Source of the DNA: Uloborus plumipes
Lineage: Eukaryota; Arthropoda; Arachnida; Araneae; Uloboridae
Assembly: GCA_038373865.1 (NCBI GenBank)
Contig: JAXGGA010000462.1
Location: forward strand, 161,765-225,764
Direction: 5' to 3'
DNA length: 64,000 nt
The stretch's first letter is position 1; each line of letters begins with the position of its first letter. Under the pieces are notes generated by a model, which saw only the letters and a program-made list of their open reading frames with translations, was not told the DNA's origin and did no database searches. Shown in pieces: positions 61,851 to 64,000 of the stretch. A program made the translations under genes and the position numbers.

Positions 61851-64000
61851 ATTGAAAGTAACTTTCTTTGTGTGTATGAATAGTAATATTACATTCTTAA
61901 AGATATTCATCAGGCAGACTTGGAAATTTGTCACCATAATGCTAGTTGAGTATGAGTAGCCTGTTTGTATGTAAACACCGTTATTTTTCGTGATACAAAT
62001 GTAAAAGAAAGGCAAGGTAGGGTTGCATGGTACGTACGTCATTGGATTTAGCATATTACTTTTGCCTTCAATTTAAGCGAGACATCAGCATCATCAATTG
62101 TTGTCAAATGATTGTCAATCTCGTATGCAATGAACGCATCATTCACTACATTACTTTCGATTTTTTAACGTTAAAATTGCATAATTATTGAGCTAAGTAT
62201 AACATCAAGACTTATGAATCAAACATTTTTTAATTAATATTCGTAAAAAGAATATGGCAACAAAGAATTGTAACGTTTGAAACTCAAGGCAAAAAAATTA
62301 ATTAATAATAAATTGATAACCGAACCATAAACCAAAGAAGCTACAACCGAAAAGAAAAGTAAACCTTTCATCCTAGAATTATCTTAAAAGAAAAATGTTT
62401 TCATTATTCTTAATAATAATAAAAATGAGGCATTATAAAGTAGAATCAGTAATCAGTTGAAATAAATCGAAACAATACAATAAAAGAGACAATTAACGAA
62501 TTTTTAATTCAATTATATTTCAGATATATTTCATTAAAAAATAAAAGAGACTGAAGAGGAGAAAATTTGTCACTTGTGGAAATCAGCAGCAACATTAAAA
62601 ATATTTTAAAAGCAGAGAAACTTCTATTTCCCTCCCTTACATTTAGATGAAGAGCTAAATACCATGTAGCAAAACTAACGAAAAAAGAAGTTACATGTTA
62701 AAAAAATACACATTTTAGAATAAACTTGCAACATCGCTCAAAAGTTATTATATACATATTTTTATTAAAAAAGTACAATTCCATTAAAACTGCGAGAGAA
62801 AAAGCAGACGACATTTAATTAAACAAATTTTACAGTTTGATTCATTTTAAACATCTGTTTTTTTTTTCCTCCTATTGATATAACTCTCGCATATGAAAAA
62901 ACATCGAGTTTAGTCCAGTAAAAATAAAGTTCCGCTAAATTAACGCCTTCGATTTTTGACTCAAAAAACAAACTTTATCTGTGTTAGTTTTTTACGGGTT
63001 TTCAAACGGTACGAAATTCAAAACGAAAAGGTAAATTTTTTGTATGGAATTTACAATTACAATCTTGCGCTTTTTTTATTTGATACTTTAATAAAAGAAG
63101 GAAAATTGAATTTTATAAAAACGCTTCGAATTGCGCACCCTGATGCTCCAATCTAGTTTTGTGCAACATTTTCATGAAAATCGAGTGAGCGGTTTTAGCT
63201 TTAGACGAGTTACAGACAAGCATAATATTAATAAAGGAGAGACAAGTATTTTCCTTAACTACAGCTGAAGATAAGCGAATATTTGATTTTAAAAATATTA
63301 AAAAGCAGTCTAAGGTAAAAACCGAAAATAAATATATTAAAACAAGATTTAAAGTACACGTGAGACACGATTTTATTTTGCTTACACTTTATTGAATTTA
63401 ACTACAGCATTGACTTCCTTACTATCATGAATGATAAATGAATGCATTATTCTGTACTGTAATTTTTAAAACAAATTTAAAATTAGCTTATTTTGAAAAA
63501 TATTGGTGAACTTTGCATCATACTTTCCACCACTTTATTTTCTGCTCATGTAATGTCTTATTGTCTATTACAACTGAATGTTATTTCGTTTCAAGCAGCA
63601 CGTTTGCTTATTGTGAGAATAAAAAGAAAACATTGACGAAGTTCATTAAAAAAAATTAAAGTTATTACAAAGCTTTGAAAAGGCTTGATCAATGCTCAAC
63701 AAAGTTTCTTCAAAGGCAGGTGCAATGCTATTTCTTCTAAAATATTTACATTTCCATGAGTATTTTGTTAGTCAAATCTTAAAAGTATTTGTACCTGTTT
63801 TCAGTTTTCAATAGGAAAACGTGTAAAGCAGAATTTACAGCAAACATGTAAATCAAAACTATATATACTTTAACAGACTTTGCAAGAACTCATTGTAGAA
63901 GAATCTGAATTAATAAAACTGATCAAAAAGTATTTAAAATAATACTATTTTTTTTAATTTCTAATTTCTAAATACGTTAAAATTCACGCTACAAGCTTTT
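61851..64000. other. Anonymous AT-rich DNA with a possible retroelement/Helitron-like tail
   Basis: No gene. At 63160-63225 the text CATGAAAATCGAGTGAGCGG, then GACGAGTTACAGACAAGC, resembles the AATCGG...GAGTTACAGACA phrase found near ends of several arthropod transposable elements. No further structure could be defined. Confidence 0.35.

Overview
This is a window of AT-rich animal DNA containing one gene that can be called with certainty: an uninterrupted fork head/FoxA transcription factor on the + strand (32339-33760, 473 codons). The forkhead domain, the Met/Ser/Gly-rich N-terminus, the FSINN motif and the SYYHSSLY tail are those of the FoxA class. An arthropod, probably an arachnid such as a spider, fits best: fkh is encoded in a single exon, intergenic DNA is long, and hAT, Tc1/mariner-type, Helitron and tRNA-SINE elements are dense. 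The species is an inference; no ribosomal or mitochondrial marker is present.

Layout. 1-5 kb: a degenerate tandem array with a ~370-430 bp unit split by a hAT MITE, then a PIF/Harbinger-like element carrying a broken MADF-domain exon. 7-10 kb: more complex, less AT-rich DNA with candidate regulatory clusters and one possible short first exon. 11.6-13.9 kb: a three-level nest (SINE inside Helitron inside a TA-flanked MITE) whose boundaries can be read to the base. 14.9-27.7 kb: a succession of MITEs and hAT-like elements between anonymous DNA. 28.2-30.2 kb: a 2.0-kb transposon with a decayed protein tail and seven GTAAC-N4-GTTAC motifs. 31.8-33.76 kb: the GC-rich FoxA promoter, leader and coding exon, standing out sharply from its surroundings. 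33.8-64 kb: mostly anonymous AT-rich DNA with two transposons bearing 0.85-1.25 kb inverted arms (40.2-43.2 and 57.7-60.2 kb), a perfect 127-bp triplication and several hairpin MITEs.

The most notable pattern is a set of three transposons (28204-30198, 40181-43192, 57707-60212). Each is flanked by a perfect 4-bp target duplication (TATA, CTTT, AGCA) and has related ends (GGGCAATTCC, GGGTCAATCC, GGCTCATTCC). One of them hides a 95-residue protein fragment with no start codon. They look like one DNA-transposon lineage that repeatedly gave rise to long foldback derivatives.

I found no CRISPR array, prokaryotic operon, complete transposase or confident tRNA/rRNA gene. The whole window is probably the regulatory and intergenic landscape of foxA. 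All identifications come from reading the sequence and remembered family features; nothing was searched against a database.
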